A stretch of DNA of 64,000 bases from DAHUXN01 sp963729815. Lineage in GTDB: Bacteria; Acidobacteriota; Terriglobia; Acidiferrales; UBA7541. The stretch spans positions 51,008-115,007 of the forward strand of contig CAVSPU010000007.1 of the NCBI GenBank assembly GCA_963729815.1. Direction: 5' to 3'. The position numbers were made by a program, and so were the translations under genes. The notes under the pieces were generated by a model, which made no database searches, had not been told where the DNA came from, and saw only the letters and a list, made by a program, of their open reading frames with translations. Below are positions 35,622 through 44,376 of the stretch, piece after piece. Every line of letters begins with the position of its first letter. Position 1 is the first letter of the stretch.

Positions 35622-36827
35622 CTAGCCGACAGCGAGAAGAATCAGCGTCGCATCGTCCTGAAACTTCTCGCCGCTGAATTCAGCGACGCGGCTCAAGACA
35701 TTTTTTTGAATGTCAGAGGCACTGAGCGCGCGGCTTTGCTGGAGGATCTCGAGCAGGCGCGCTTCGCCGAACTCTTCGGCAGTGCCATCGGAAACTTCCG
35801 TTATTCCGTCGGTGAAGAGGGCCACGCGATCGCCTTCCGCCAGCGTGATTTCGCCCTGTTCGTAGCGTTCATTTTCCAGAATTCCCAGCGCCTGTCCACC
35901 GCAGCTCAGACGGGTGACTGAGCCGTTCCGGCCCAGCACGATTGGCGCATTGTGACCCCCATTTGAGTAAAGCAAGCGGCGGGATTGCGCATCGAAAACC
36001 GCATAAAAAAACGTGATGAAACGATCTGAAGCTGTGTTCTTCGCGACCAAACGATTCAGGCGCTCCGCCAAATCCGCCGGTGCGAGGTCTTGCGCCGCCA
36101 GGCTGCGAACCGTGGCTTGCAGATTCGACATCAAGAGCGCCGCGGCAATGCCCTTGCCTGCGACGTCGGCGATGCTCAGGCCGAAACGATTTGCGTCGAG
36201 CTGGATCACGTCGAAATAGTCTCCGCCGATGCCGTGCACCGGCAGCCAAGCGCCGGAAAATTCGCATCCGGCAATTTGCGGAATCTCCTTGGGCAGAAAG
36301 CCAAGCTGAGTCCGCTTCGCTTCTTCCCACTCGCCGGCTTCGCCCCCGGTATTTCTTGAGCGTTCCTGGTCCTCTTGTTTGGCCTTCCGTACGCGCTGCC
36401 CCTTCTCAATTTCAGTTCGCACGGTCTGTAGGAGCCGCGCGTTGTCCCATGGTTTCAGCACAAAATCGCGAACGCCTTCTCGCATGATCTCGACAGCGAG
36501 TTCAACACTGCCCCAGGCAGTCATCGCGACGATGGGCAGGGTGTCGTCAATGAGATGGATTTGAGAGAGCAAATCAAGGCCTTCGCGGCCGGAGGTCGTA
36601 TCGCGCGCATAGTTCAGATCCATGAGAAGCAAATCGAATGGCTGGCGCGCGAGAGCTGCGACAATCGCAGCGGGCGAGTTGGCCATCTCGAGTTCGTAGC
36701 CCTCGCCTTTCAGCAGCAGCCGCAGGGCTTCGAGAATGTCGACTTGATCGTCGGCAATGAGGACGCGGAAGCCTGGCGAGGCTATGTTTGGCAATGAACT
36801 AGTGGCGGAGTTGAATTCAGATTTCAC
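35622..36827 (-). CDS. Receiver-SpoIIE phosphatase response regulator
   Basis: 401 residues from a GTG at 36827 with GGGAA upstream; a GTG at 36899 would add 24 residues. The N-terminal receiver (about 20-145) has LIADDQVD, phospho-acceptor Asp in LMDLNYARDTTSG, MTAWGS and FVLKPW. After a Glu/Arg-rich helical linker comes a PP2C-like SpoIIE domain: GGDYFDVIQLD, LSIADVAGKGIAAALLMS, YSNGGHNAPIVL, LFTDGITEVSDG and the final DDATLILLAVG. Its metal-binding Asp residues are present. It probably dephosphorylates a STAS-type antagonist (the product of 26588-26935 is one candidate) in response to a kinase. The receiver is a close paralogue of the NtrC receiver at 28862-30232. Confidence 0.92.
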   Translation of the reverse strand: MKSEFNSATSSLPNIASPGFRVLIADDQVDILEALRLLLKGEGYELEMANSPAAIVAALARQPFDLLLMDLNYARDTTSGREGLDLLSQIHLIDDTLPIVAMTAWGSVELAVEIMREGVRDFVLKPWDNARLLQTVRTEIEKGQRVRKAKQEDQERSRNTGGEAGEWEEAKRTQLGFLPKEIPQIAGCEFSGAWLPVHGIGGDYFDVIQLDANRFGLSIADVAGKGIAAALLMSNLQATVRSLAAQDLAPADLAERLNRLVAKNTASDRFITFFYAVFDAQSRRLLYSNGGHNAPIVLGRNGSVTRLSCGGQALGILENERYEQGEITLAEGDRVALFTDGITEVSDGTAEEFGEARLLEILQQSRALSASDIQKNVLSRVAEFSGEKFQDDATLILLAVG

Positions 36828-37053
36828 AGGACATTCCCACAGCCAGGGTATCGTGGTTCCTTCGTTCCTTGGCACCGGGCTAGCAATTCTCGATTTCACA
36901 CCTGGGAAACTGCCAACCGAAGTCAGTTAACGCACACAGAGTTCAAGGCAGCTTCGGAACCATTGTTCGTGCCTGTCAATTATATGAATTCAAAAGAGTT
37001 ATAGCTGTGAGGCCGAATGAGCGCGGTGAAATTCGACCGATACCGGGACTCTC

Positions 37054-37072
37054 GTGTCGCGTTTTCGGACAC
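37054..37072. promoter_or_regulatory. Palindrome, copy 2 (imperfect)
   Basis: GTGTCGCGTTTTCGGACAC resembles the perfect site at 32856-32875 with one extra base and a substitution in the left arm. It lies about 230 bases before the receiver-phosphatase start. A minus-strand element AGGCACGAACAATGG at 36960-36974 has a perfect -24 half (GGCACG) but a poor -12 half. Confidence 0.4.
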
Positions 37073-37137
37073 TGGCCCAATTTCACGATTCAGGACAGAG
37101 AGGACCCTGGGCCGAAATGGAATGCGGCCTTTTCGCG

Positions 37138-37824
37138 TCAGGCATTCGTGGCTTGTGGTGTCGCGTCCACGATCCAGCCGTCGGCAAGTTGGATGATGCG
37201 GTTTCCATAGGCGGCCCAAGCTTCATTGTGCGTGACCTGAATGATCGTGGTGCCCTCGTCGTTCAATCTCTTGAGCAGATCCATGATCATTTTGCCCTGG
37301 CTGGAGTGCAGGCTGCCGGTAGGTTCGTCAGCAAGGATCAGCTTGGGATTGCCGATGACCGCGCGCGCGACCGCGACCAATTGCTGCTGTCCGCCGGAAA
37401 GCTGATTAGGAAAAAGGTTTTTCTTACCGACAATTTGAAAGCGGTCGAGAATGTCGGCAACCATGCCGTCGCGTTCGGATTTCTTGATGTCGCGATAGGA
37501 AAGCGGCAGGTCGAGGTTTTCGGCCACGGTGAGATTGTCGAGCAGATGATATTGCTGAAAAACGAAGCCGATGTATTTTTTGTGCAGCTCGACACGCTTG
37601 CGGTTGTCGAGCTTATGAACTTCATGGTCGGCGAAATAAAATTGGCCTTTCCATGAGCCGTCGAGCATGCCGACGATGCCCATGAGCGTCGATTTCCCGG
37701 CGCCCGAGGGGCCCATAATGGTGATGAACTCGCCCTCGCGGATATCAAGGTTGATGCGGCGCAAGACCCATGTCTTACCCGCGCCAGATTCATAGAACTT
37801 TTCGATGTCAATCATTCGAATCAC
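37138..37824 (-). CDS. ABC transporter ATPase, MacB/LolD type (first copy)
   Basis: 228 residues. Complete ATPase: Walker A GPSGAGKSTL near residue 40, Q-loop QQYHLLDNL, signature LSGGQQQLVAVARA, Walker B LILADEPTGSL and switch His in QVTHNEAW. This matches lipoprotein-release or macrolide-efflux type ATPases that pair with FtsX-like permeases. The start is a GTG preceded by GGAG; an ATG three codons later is possible. The nearest upstream permease sequence is only the remnant at 37862-38053, so this ATPase may serve other ADOP-type permeases in the cluster. Confidence 0.93.
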   Translation of the reverse strand: MIRMIDIEKFYESGAGKTWVLRRINLDIREGEFITIMGPSGAGKSTLMGIVGMLDGSWKGQFYFADHEVHKLDNRKRVELHKKYIGFVFQQYHLLDNLTVAENLDLPLSYRDIKKSERDGMVADILDRFQIVGKKNLFPNQLSGGQQQLVAVARAVIGNPKLILADEPTGSLHSSQGKMIMDLLKRLNDEGTTIIQVTHNEAWAAYGNRIIQLADGWIVDATPQATNA

Positions 37825-37861
37825 GTGTCATCTCCATCCTGCCTGTTTATCATCTTAGCCG

Positions 37862-38053
37862 TTATTCATGCCGCAGCACCACCGCGGCAAGCCCGGCCCT
37901 CACCGCAAAGAGCGTCAGCGAATCGGTCGTGTGGACACCGTGAAGTTGGCTGGAAAGGAATCGCGTCAGAGCGAAACCCATCACAATGCCAACCGCCCAT
38001 CTGGGCAGCGCCGGACGCCGTATGAGCCGCTGGCTGCGATGATCACTCCCCAC
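37862..38053 (-). pseudogene. Remnant of a second ADOP permease C-terminus
   Basis: A 63-codon frame. Its centre, GIVMGFALTRFLSSQLHGV, matches the last but one helix region of ADOP proteins (compare LAGALGMTRLLAGELYGV in ADOP 1). The HTTDSLTLFAV part matches DPxTF, then the YIPARR segment is deleted and the frame ends VVLRHE, recalling VALRYE. The N-terminal 90 percent is missing. It lies between the cytochrome gene and the ATPase gene on the same strand as both. Confidence 0.7.
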
Positions 38054-38069
38054 GCAGCCAGCGAAAGCG

Positions 38070-39209
38070 TTACTGCGGTTCTTGCGGCGGCGCGAACTTA
38101 GAATCGTCGACCGGCACGTTGTCTTTCACACTCTTAATCACGTACGAAGACGTCTGCCCATTCGTGTACCAGGTTATCTTGTATGGAATGTTTACCCCGT
38201 CAGTCGGCCGGAAATCGGAGTAATTCACTTCGATGGGCAGGGCGCCGAAGATCGTGCGGTCGCGGATCATGCGCCGCACGAGCAAGCCGGTTTGCTGATC
38301 GAAGAAGAGAAATTCGACAACGCCATCGGGCGCCGTCGCCTGCACAGCCCAAGTCATCGCGTCTCCGATCTTCGCTTGCCCGCGCAAACGCTTGGCTTTG
38401 TATTCGCTTAGCGCCGCAATCGGATTCATCTGCGCCTCGCGGCTTAGGACAATGGCATCGAATCCGCTGGGTTCGAAGGTTCCACGGTTCGTTGTGACCC
38501 ATGCATGCGTTCCATCGAAAAGAGTGGTCATGTTTCCTTGCTCCGTGGTGATGGTGGAGTACATCTCGCCGGGAGCCTTTTGGAAGGCGTCGATCGATGA
38601 CGTATGCCCGTCGCGCGTTTCTTCGATTTGTATCTCACGCGTAGTGATCTTGTTCAGCGCGTCGGCTCCGCCCTTCGCCTGCGCGAATTTGTCCAATACC
38701 GCGTCCAGGGTTGGCGCGCCTTGGGCGAGCGGGGAGAACTGTGGTTCCAACGCCTCGGCCGGCAGAGCCGGGACGCCCATCGGTTCGTGATGTCCCTGGT
38801 GGCAGGTGAAGCAGCTCACTTCGGGACGGCCGTCGAAATTGTTCTTGTTGATGGCGAAAAGCATGGTCATCATCTGGCGCGCGGTTTGCTTCGTTCGCTT
38901 GTCGTCGCTGGGAAAGTTCTGGTCGACGTGGCAGTAGTTGCACTCAACGCCCAATGCGTTCGTGATATAGCGCATTCCTGGCAGGAGCTGGGACGCCGGG
39001 ATGTCCTTTAGCACCTGAATGTTCTTATATTGCTCCGCCGCGGTTTTTTCCGTCGGCGCTTGCTGTGCCAGCTGCGATTGTTGCGCCTGCGCGCCGAGAC
39101 CAATCGCCAGCGCCAATGTTGCTACCGCTGCCAAGACCGTTGGATGAATCAAGACTCGCGCTTTCGCGCCGAAACTCCTCATACTAAACATTCGCAACAG
39201 CTCCTGCAT
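38070..39209 (-). CDS. Dihaem c-type cytochrome, reaction-centre cytochrome-like
   Basis: 379 residues from the ATG at 39209 with GGGAGG five bases upstream. A signal peptide covers about 20-42 (VLAAVATLALAIGLGAQAQ). Two haem c sites, CNYCH and CFTCH, lie within residues ~90-140 in the setting LLPGMRYITNALGVECNYCH (in part) that is common to acidobacterial proteins resembling the cytochrome subunit of photosynthetic reaction centres. The C-terminal ~230 residues form a LolA/outer-membrane-lipoprotein-sorting-like beta domain (DGTHAWVTTN, PIEVNYSDFR). It probably carries electrons in the periplasm. Its place inside an ABC-permease cluster is unusual. Confidence 0.85.
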   Translation of the reverse strand: MQELLRMFSMRSFGAKARVLIHPTVLAAVATLALAIGLGAQAQQSQLAQQAPTEKTAAEQYKNIQVLKDIPASQLLPGMRYITNALGVECNYCHVDQNFPSDDKRTKQTARQMMTMLFAINKNNFDGRPEVSCFTCHQGHHEPMGVPALPAEALEPQFSPLAQGAPTLDAVLDKFAQAKGGADALNKITTREIQIEETRDGHTSSIDAFQKAPGEMYSTITTEQGNMTTLFDGTHAWVTTNRGTFEPSGFDAIVLSREAQMNPIAALSEYKAKRLRGQAKIGDAMTWAVQATAPDGVVEFLFFDQQTGLLVRRMIRDRTIFGALPIEVNYSDFRPTDGVNIPYKITWYTNGQTSSYVIKSVKDNVPVDDSKFAPPQEPQ

Positions 39210-39347
39210 CACGCCCTCCCAGAAGTAGAATTCGTGAACCCTGGCCGCTTCCTCGCTTCACATGGCGCGCGATCCGCATTCCAGGTTCCCCCGCATTCTA
39301 CCTGCCCGAGAGGATTTCGTGTACTTTTCCGGCGCACGGCGAGGCCG

Positions 39348-41834
39348 TCATTCATAGCGCAGCGCACTGATTGGGTCCAGACGCATTGCCCGCCGCGCGG
39401 GAATGTACGACGCGATAAGCGCGACGAGCGCGAGCACCACGGCAACGCCGAGAAATGTGACTGGATCGGTGGCTTTGATGCCGAAGAGCAAACTGGACAT
39501 CAGTTGGGTCACGGCAAAAGACAGAGCCACGCCAATCACCACACCAATGCCCGCCAGGCGAGCGCCTTCGCCAATGACAAGCCGCAACACATCGCTGCGC
39601 TGCGCGCCGAGCGCCACGCGAATACCGATTTCCTGCGTGCGGCGCGTGACGGAAAAGGCCACGAGCCCGTAAATGCCCACCGCCGCGAGCGCGAGCGCAG
39701 CCCCGGCAAATAATCCCGCAAGAAGCAGCAGGAAACGCTTCTCGGCGAGCCAGCCGCCAAGGGCCTCCTCAAACGTGTTGAATTCCACCGGTATATTCGG
39801 ATCAAGCTGGTGAAAAATTGCCCGCGCCGAAGGAACGATCTCGCTGGCAGGCAAAGTCGTGCGCAGGACAACCGCGGGAGCGCTACTTGGGCTCATGCCT
39901 CGCTGGCGATAATCCACGTAAACGATCGGGGTCGGCGGCTGATCCAATCCTTCGGCGCGGATGTCGCCGACGACTCCGACTATTGTGAGAGACTTCAGGA
40001 TGCCATCCATGTTGCTGAAGTCAATTGTCTGACCGACCGGATCCTGATTCGGCCACTTTTCTCGCGCCAGGGTCTGGCTAATCAAGGCGACGTTCGGCGC
40101 GTCAGGACCATCCTGCTCGTTGAACAGCCGGCCGCGAATCAACGGAATCCCTGCCGCGCGGAAAAAATCCGCGCTCGTAACGGCGCGGTCCGCTTCGCCG
40201 GTCTGCTTTGTGTTTTGCGCCATGCGCCCCCATTCATCGAAATTCTTCGGCCCGGGCTGGCCATTGAGAATCAAGAACAATCCGTCGGGGAATCCGCCGG
40301 GGTCGGCTATAGGCAGTGCTCCCGTCACTCCCGCCGATTCGACGCCGGGGATGGCGCGGACGCGCGCTAGCGCGGTATCGATAAACTGAGCCTGATGAAT
40401 AATTTCCGCCTGCACCTGGTGAGGTGTCAGGTCCCCTTGCGGTTGCGGAAGAGAGAACTTCATAACCAGCAAATTCTGGCCGCTGAAGCCGGGACTCACG
40501 GAGAGTAATCGCAGAAAACTCCGGCCCAGAAGGCCGGCGCCTACGAGCAACATCAGCGTAGCGGCAATTTCGCCGATCACAAGCGCGCTGCGCGCCTTTT
40601 GACTTCCGCTGCTGTAACCGCGCGAGCCCGCGCTCAGCGAATCGCCCAAATTGACTCCGCCGGCGCGCCACGCGGCAAAAAGTCCAAGGCCGATCGCAAC
40701 AATCAAGGTTGCGGACACGGTAAATAAAAGAACCATTCCGTTGACAGCAATGCCCTGCTGCCGCGGCAGGCTTGCAGGCAGTATTGCGGGAAGCAAATTC
40801 GTCGTCCACACGGCAATTAAAATTCCCAGCGTCCCTCCCGCGAGAGCAAGGACTAGCGATTCGGCGAGCAATTGCAGCACCAGACGACCGCGGCCAGCTC
40901 CAAGCGCCGCGCGCACAGCCAGTTCTTTGCGGCGCGCAGACGTGCGCGCGAGCAACAATCCGGCGACGTTCGAGCAGGCAACCAGGAACAACAGGATGAC
41001 CGCGCCGAAAAGTGTAAGCAGAGCGGCGCGAACATTTCCAACCAACTGATCCGCCAGTGGAATCGCCGTGGCGTCCGTCAGAAAATAATCGGAGATTTCC
41101 TTTTTCCCGTACTCGGCATGAATTCTCCGGGCGATGGTGTCCAAGTCGGCGCGCGCGCGTTCGACGGTTAAGCCATCGCGAAGACGCCCGATCGCTTCGC
41201 CATTGTGAGAAGTCCGGCTCGTGGACCAGCCATATGGCTCGCGTGGCACCCACGCAGAGACGCCGGCCGGAAAATCGAATCCCGGGGGCATGACTCCGAC
41301 GACGGGGAATACAGTTTCATCCATGGTCAATCGGATGTGCGATAGATCCTCCCTGCCGCCGAGAAATTGCCGCCAATAGCTGTAACTGACGATCATTGCG
41401 GGCGCGCCGTGCAGAACCTGCTCATTGGGAGCAAATGCGCGTCCACGAAAGGGCTGTGTGCCAAGAACATTGAAAAAGTCTTGAGAAACGGTGGCGATGT
41501 CCACACGCACGGGTTCGCTGCCGCCAGAGACGGAGTCCGGACCTGAACTGAAATCGGCCAGCCCGCTGAGAGTTTCATTTTGCGCGCGAAAATCGAGGAA
41601 ATTCGGATCGGCCAAATGCGCGCGATGGCCGTTTGCTTCAACTTCCCACACGGCCACGAGTTGTTGCGGATTGGGGTAGGGAAGCGGGCGCAAGAGCACC
41701 GCATCCACAACCGAGAAGATTGCAGTGGATGCGCCAATGCCGAGCGCCAGCGTCAGAATAGCGACGACGGCGAATCCCGGATTCTTCAAGAGTGTGCGAA
41801 TTCCGAAGCGGAAGTCCTGCCAGAAGTTATTCAT
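39348..41834 (-). CDS. ADOP-family duplicated permease 3
   Basis: 828 residues from the ATG at 41834 (GGAGG eight bases before). Two MacB-core/FtsX repeats: NPGFAVVAILTLALGIGAST in the first helix, LLLARTSARRKELAVRAALG in the first FtsX unit, RRTQEIGIRVALGAQRSDVL in the second, and YIPARRAMRLDPISALRYE at the end. The adaptor (42650-43906) and ATPase (41903-42616) genes lie directly upstream on the same strand with gaps of 33 and 68 bases. So, unlike a true orphan, this permease appears to have a complete MacAB-like partner set. Confidence 0.93.
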   Translation of the reverse strand: MNNFWQDFRFGIRTLLKNPGFAVVAILTLALGIGASTAIFSVVDAVLLRPLPYPNPQQLVAVWEVEANGHRAHLADPNFLDFRAQNETLSGLADFSSGPDSVSGGSEPVRVDIATVSQDFFNVLGTQPFRGRAFAPNEQVLHGAPAMIVSYSYWRQFLGGREDLSHIRLTMDETVFPVVGVMPPGFDFPAGVSAWVPREPYGWSTSRTSHNGEAIGRLRDGLTVERARADLDTIARRIHAEYGKKEISDYFLTDATAIPLADQLVGNVRAALLTLFGAVILLFLVACSNVAGLLLARTSARRKELAVRAALGAGRGRLVLQLLAESLVLALAGGTLGILIAVWTTNLLPAILPASLPRQQGIAVNGMVLLFTVSATLIVAIGLGLFAAWRAGGVNLGDSLSAGSRGYSSGSQKARSALVIGEIAATLMLLVGAGLLGRSFLRLLSVSPGFSGQNLLVMKFSLPQPQGDLTPHQVQAEIIHQAQFIDTALARVRAIPGVESAGVTGALPIADPGGFPDGLFLILNGQPGPKNFDEWGRMAQNTKQTGEADRAVTSADFFRAAGIPLIRGRLFNEQDGPDAPNVALISQTLAREKWPNQDPVGQTIDFSNMDGILKSLTIVGVVGDIRAEGLDQPPTPIVYVDYRQRGMSPSSAPAVVLRTTLPASEIVPSARAIFHQLDPNIPVEFNTFEEALGGWLAEKRFLLLLAGLFAGAALALAAVGIYGLVAFSVTRRTQEIGIRVALGAQRSDVLRLVIGEGARLAGIGVVIGVALSFAVTQLMSSLLFGIKATDPVTFLGVAVVLALVALIASYIPARRAMRLDPISALRYE

Positions 41835-41902
41835 TGGTCGCGCCTCCGAATCGTGCGGGCACACCCCGGCCTTTTGGAAAGCAACCGGGGAATAAGAATT
41901 TC

Positions 41903-42616
41903 TTAAACGGCTTGCGTGCGCGCGTGCACCGTCTCTTCGACGATGCGGCCGTCAAACAAGTGAATCGAGCGATCCGCGACGCCAGCGAAACGGGGATCGT
42001 GCGTCACCATGCAGATCGTCGCGCCTTCGCCATGGAGCTGCCGCAAAAGATCCATCACCGCTTCGCTGTTCTTGGAGTCCAAGTTTCCAGTGGGCTCGTC
42101 CGCCAGCAGGATGGACGGCTGGCCGACCAGTGCGCGAGCCACAGCGACGCGCTGCTGCTGACCGCCGGAGAGTTGCGACGGATAGTGCTTCATGCGGTGA
42201 GCCATGCCCACGCGCTCAAGCACTTGTTGCACGCGCTGCTTGCGCTCGGCCGAGGCCATGCTGCGATACGTCAGCGGCAGCTCGACGTTTTCAAACACCG
42301 TCAGGTCGCCGATCAGGTTAAATGCCTGGAAGATGAAGCCGATCTCCCGATTGCGAATGCGCGTGCGGTCCGACAGTGAAAGATTCGCCACCGGCTGATT
42401 ATTCAGCGTATACGCTCCGTCGGTGGGCGAATCGAGCAGCCCGAGAATCGAAAGCAAAGTCGACTTGCCGCAGCCCGATGGCCCGGCAATGGCGAGGAAT
42501 TCACCCACTTTTATTTCCAGATGCACGCCGGCGAGGGCGTGCGTCTCGATCTCATCGGTAAAGAAGACCTTTGTGACGCCGTCCAGGTGAATGAGGGCTT
42601 TCTCCGAGCTGTTCAT
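41903..42616 (-). CDS. ABC transporter ATPase, MacB/LolD type (second copy)
   Basis: 237 residues; AAAGGAG upstream. Walker A GPSGCGKSTLL near residue 40, Q-loop QAFNLIGDL, signature LSGGQQQRVAVARAL, Walker B LLADEPTGNLDS, and switch region MVTHDPRF. It powers FtsX-type permeases of lipoprotein, peptide or drug efflux systems. It follows the adaptor gene by 33 bases and is followed by ADOP 3, giving an adaptor-ATPase-permease operon. Confidence 0.95.
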   Translation of the reverse strand: MNSSEKALIHLDGVTKVFFTDEIETHALAGVHLEIKVGEFLAIAGPSGCGKSTLLSILGLLDSPTDGAYTLNNQPVANLSLSDRTRIRNREIGFIFQAFNLIGDLTVFENVELPLTYRSMASAERKQRVQQVLERVGMAHRMKHYPSQLSGGQQQRVAVARALVGQPSILLADEPTGNLDSKNSEAVMDLLRQLHGEGATICMVTHDPRFAGVADRSIHLFDGRIVEETVHARTQAV

Positions 42617-42649
42617 ACTCTCTCCTTTAGCCGTTGATATCTCACTCTA

Positions 42650-43906
42650 CTACTTGCTAATCCGAATTCGTTGGAAATTTTCGTAAGCCGACATGTCAGA
42701 CAGAATGACGACGTCCCCGACGTTCAACCCCTTTAGGATTTCAACCGTACTGACCGATGTTTTCCCAATCTCAGCATTCACAAGTTCGGCTTCCCTGCCG
42801 TCGGGGCTTTCCTTAAAAAGTCCGACCGGGCTGTTCTGTTCGGCGTGCACAGGGCGGTCCACATAGAGCACGTTCGTCAATTTCTCGAGCAGGATCGTGC
42901 CTTCCACGCTTGAGTTCGGAACAGCGCCTTCCGGCAACGGTCCATCCAGATGCACGTCAACGGTGCGCGTCCCATTAGCGACTGCGGGGTCTATTCGAAT
43001 TACGTGCCCGGAAATGATGCCGTTATGCGTGTCGATCGACGCGGTCTGATTAAGCCGCACGTCCCCCACTTGCGTCTCGGCGATTTGCAGAGCTGCTTTC
43101 AATTTGGATTGCTGCGCCACCGTCGCTAGTTCCGACCCAGCGACCATGTCCTGGCCAACTTGAGCGGGCTCATCTTGGAGCACGCCGTCAATGCCAGCGC
43201 GGACTGTCAGGTCATCTACCTCTCGCTGATACAAGTCCACTTGCGCCTTATCTTGAGAAACGATGGCCTGCTGAACAGCCAGTTGCGATTGCACGGAGTT
43301 GGCGAAGGCCTCCACCTGTTTTTGCGCCAAATCGTTTTCCGCTTTCAATTCGACCGCCTGAACTTGGGACTTTTCGGAATTGACCTTTGCCACTACCCCG
43401 AACTTGTATCCAGCTTCGTCCGCCTCAGCCTGCACTTCCGCCTGGCGATAATTCGATTCCACGTTGGCTGCACTTGAGCGCAGCCCCATCAGCGTATTTC
43501 CCACAGAGGCCTGCAGACTCGTCAGCGTCGCCTCCGCCGATTTCAATTGGTATCGGGCACTAAGAAGTTGCTGGTCAAGCGTAGGGTTGGTTAGAACCAT
43601 GATCACGGAATCGGCTTTGACCAAGGCACCCGGAAGAATCAGTCGCTTCGAGACTCGCCCATCCGTATTGCGGGTAATCTGCGTAATGGTTTCCGGTATC
43701 AGGGTTCCCAGGCCGCGGACCTCGAGCAACATATCGCCGCGCTTCACTGGGCCAGCCCAAATCACTGACCCGTCCACCGTGGGCGGAGCTGGCTTGAGCC
43801 GAGATAGTCCCCAAGTAACCAGCGGAACCAAAACAACCACAGCCGAAATATACATAATTCGGCGAATCCGTTTTTTGCGTTTAACTTCTGGCCGAACAAT
43901 ATCCAA
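42650..43906 (-). CDS. HlyD/MacA-like periplasmic adaptor
   Basis: 418 residues. A cytoplasmic basic start (KRKKRIRR) and one membrane anchor (about 17-36) precede a barrel-sandwich half (GDMLLEVRGLGTL), a long alpha-hairpin of about 110 residues rich in Gln, Ala and Glu (LDQQLLSARYQLKSAEATLT onwards, in part), the second lipoyl half (DDLTVRAGIDGVLQDEPAQVG, in part) and beta-barrel segments. This is the layout of membrane-fusion proteins that link an inner-membrane pump to an outer-membrane channel. No TolC-like gene is in the window. It is the first gene of the operon that runs to ADOP 3; the promoter candidate is at 43934-43949. Confidence 0.92.
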   Translation of the reverse strand: MDIVRPEVKRKKRIRRIMYISAVVVLVPLVTWGLSRLKPAPPTVDGSVIWAGPVKRGDMLLEVRGLGTLIPETITQITRNTDGRVSKRLILPGALVKADSVIMVLTNPTLDQQLLSARYQLKSAEATLTSLQASVGNTLMGLRSSAANVESNYRQAEVQAEADEAGYKFGVVAKVNSEKSQVQAVELKAENDLAQKQVEAFANSVQSQLAVQQAIVSQDKAQVDLYQREVDDLTVRAGIDGVLQDEPAQVGQDMVAGSELATVAQQSKLKAALQIAETQVGDVRLNQTASIDTHNGIISGHVIRIDPAVANGTRTVDVHLDGPLPEGAVPNSSVEGTILLEKLTNVLYVDRPVHAEQNSPVGLFKESPDGREAELVNAEIGKTSVSTVEILKGLNVGDVVILSDMSAYENFQRIRISK

Positions 43907-43933
43907 AGTCTATTTCTCCCTGCTGCCCATAGT

Positions 43934-43949
43934 CGCAATTTGCATGCCG
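43934..43949 (-). promoter_or_regulatory. Sigma-54-like promoter of the adaptor operon
   Basis: Minus-strand CGGCATGCAAATTGCG fits TGGCACGNNNNTTGC at GGCA, G and TTGC with the required ten bases between GG and GC. The -12 GC lies 29 bases before the adaptor ATG, which gives a short leader. A large palindrome lies about 75-120 bases upstream, the place expected for an enhancer-binding protein. Confidence 0.55.
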
Positions 43950-44024
43950 CCATCCCTTCCAATTAACTGCGCCGCTATCATAAGGTTACAAAGATTGTAC
44001 GCTCATTTTACGAGCGTTGCACGC

Positions 44025-44056
44025 CCGATTGTGGGACTCGGCCGTCCCACAATCGG
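44025..44056. promoter_or_regulatory. Perfect 13-bp inverted repeat (putative activator site)
   Basis: CCGATTGTGGGAC at 44025-44037 and its exact complement at 44044-44056, six-base spacer TCGGCC. It sits between the divergent adaptor operon and the 1216-residue exported protein, upstream of the sigma-54-like element. It differs in sequence from the TGTCC/GGACA palindromes. Bidirectional control is possible. Confidence 0.6.
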
Positions 44057-44376
44057 ACAAATAAAGCTCCGGTCCTCAAGCGATCCTCCAGTCCTGACGG
44101 GCCGAATTAACTGGAACTTCATGCGATGTCGCGTGTTAATCATTAGGGGGAGTACCGTTCGGGCATAGTCGTTTTTTGCGCTAAGTATTGATATCTATAG
44201 CGCAGTATCTTGCATCTAAGCGGAGCGGCTGAGGGTTTTTGTTGGGCCGGAAGACCTCCGCATGGAGGCATTACTCTAATTATTAGATGGTGGGTCGCTG
44301 AAGCCTCGGTCGTTGTACGCGCCGAGGGAAGCTGGATTCTGATTTTAGCCGTTTTTGTAGCCTGAGGAGGAGTACA
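44057..44376 (+). other. Leader of the large exported protein with three short inverted repeats
   Basis: The 320 bases before the GTG contain three small stem candidates in a row: CCTCC/GGAGG at 44255-44268, the palindrome TCTAATTATTAGA at 44275-44287, and CCTCGG/CCGAGG at 44304-44327. They end 50 bases before a strong GAGGAGGAG ribosome-binding site. No known riboswitch consensus is recognised. No -10/-35 pair stands out. Confidence 0.3.

Noticed and set aside
44057..44376. Cyclic-di-GMP or other known riboswitch in the leader
   Set aside because: The conserved core sequences of the classes I know are missing.
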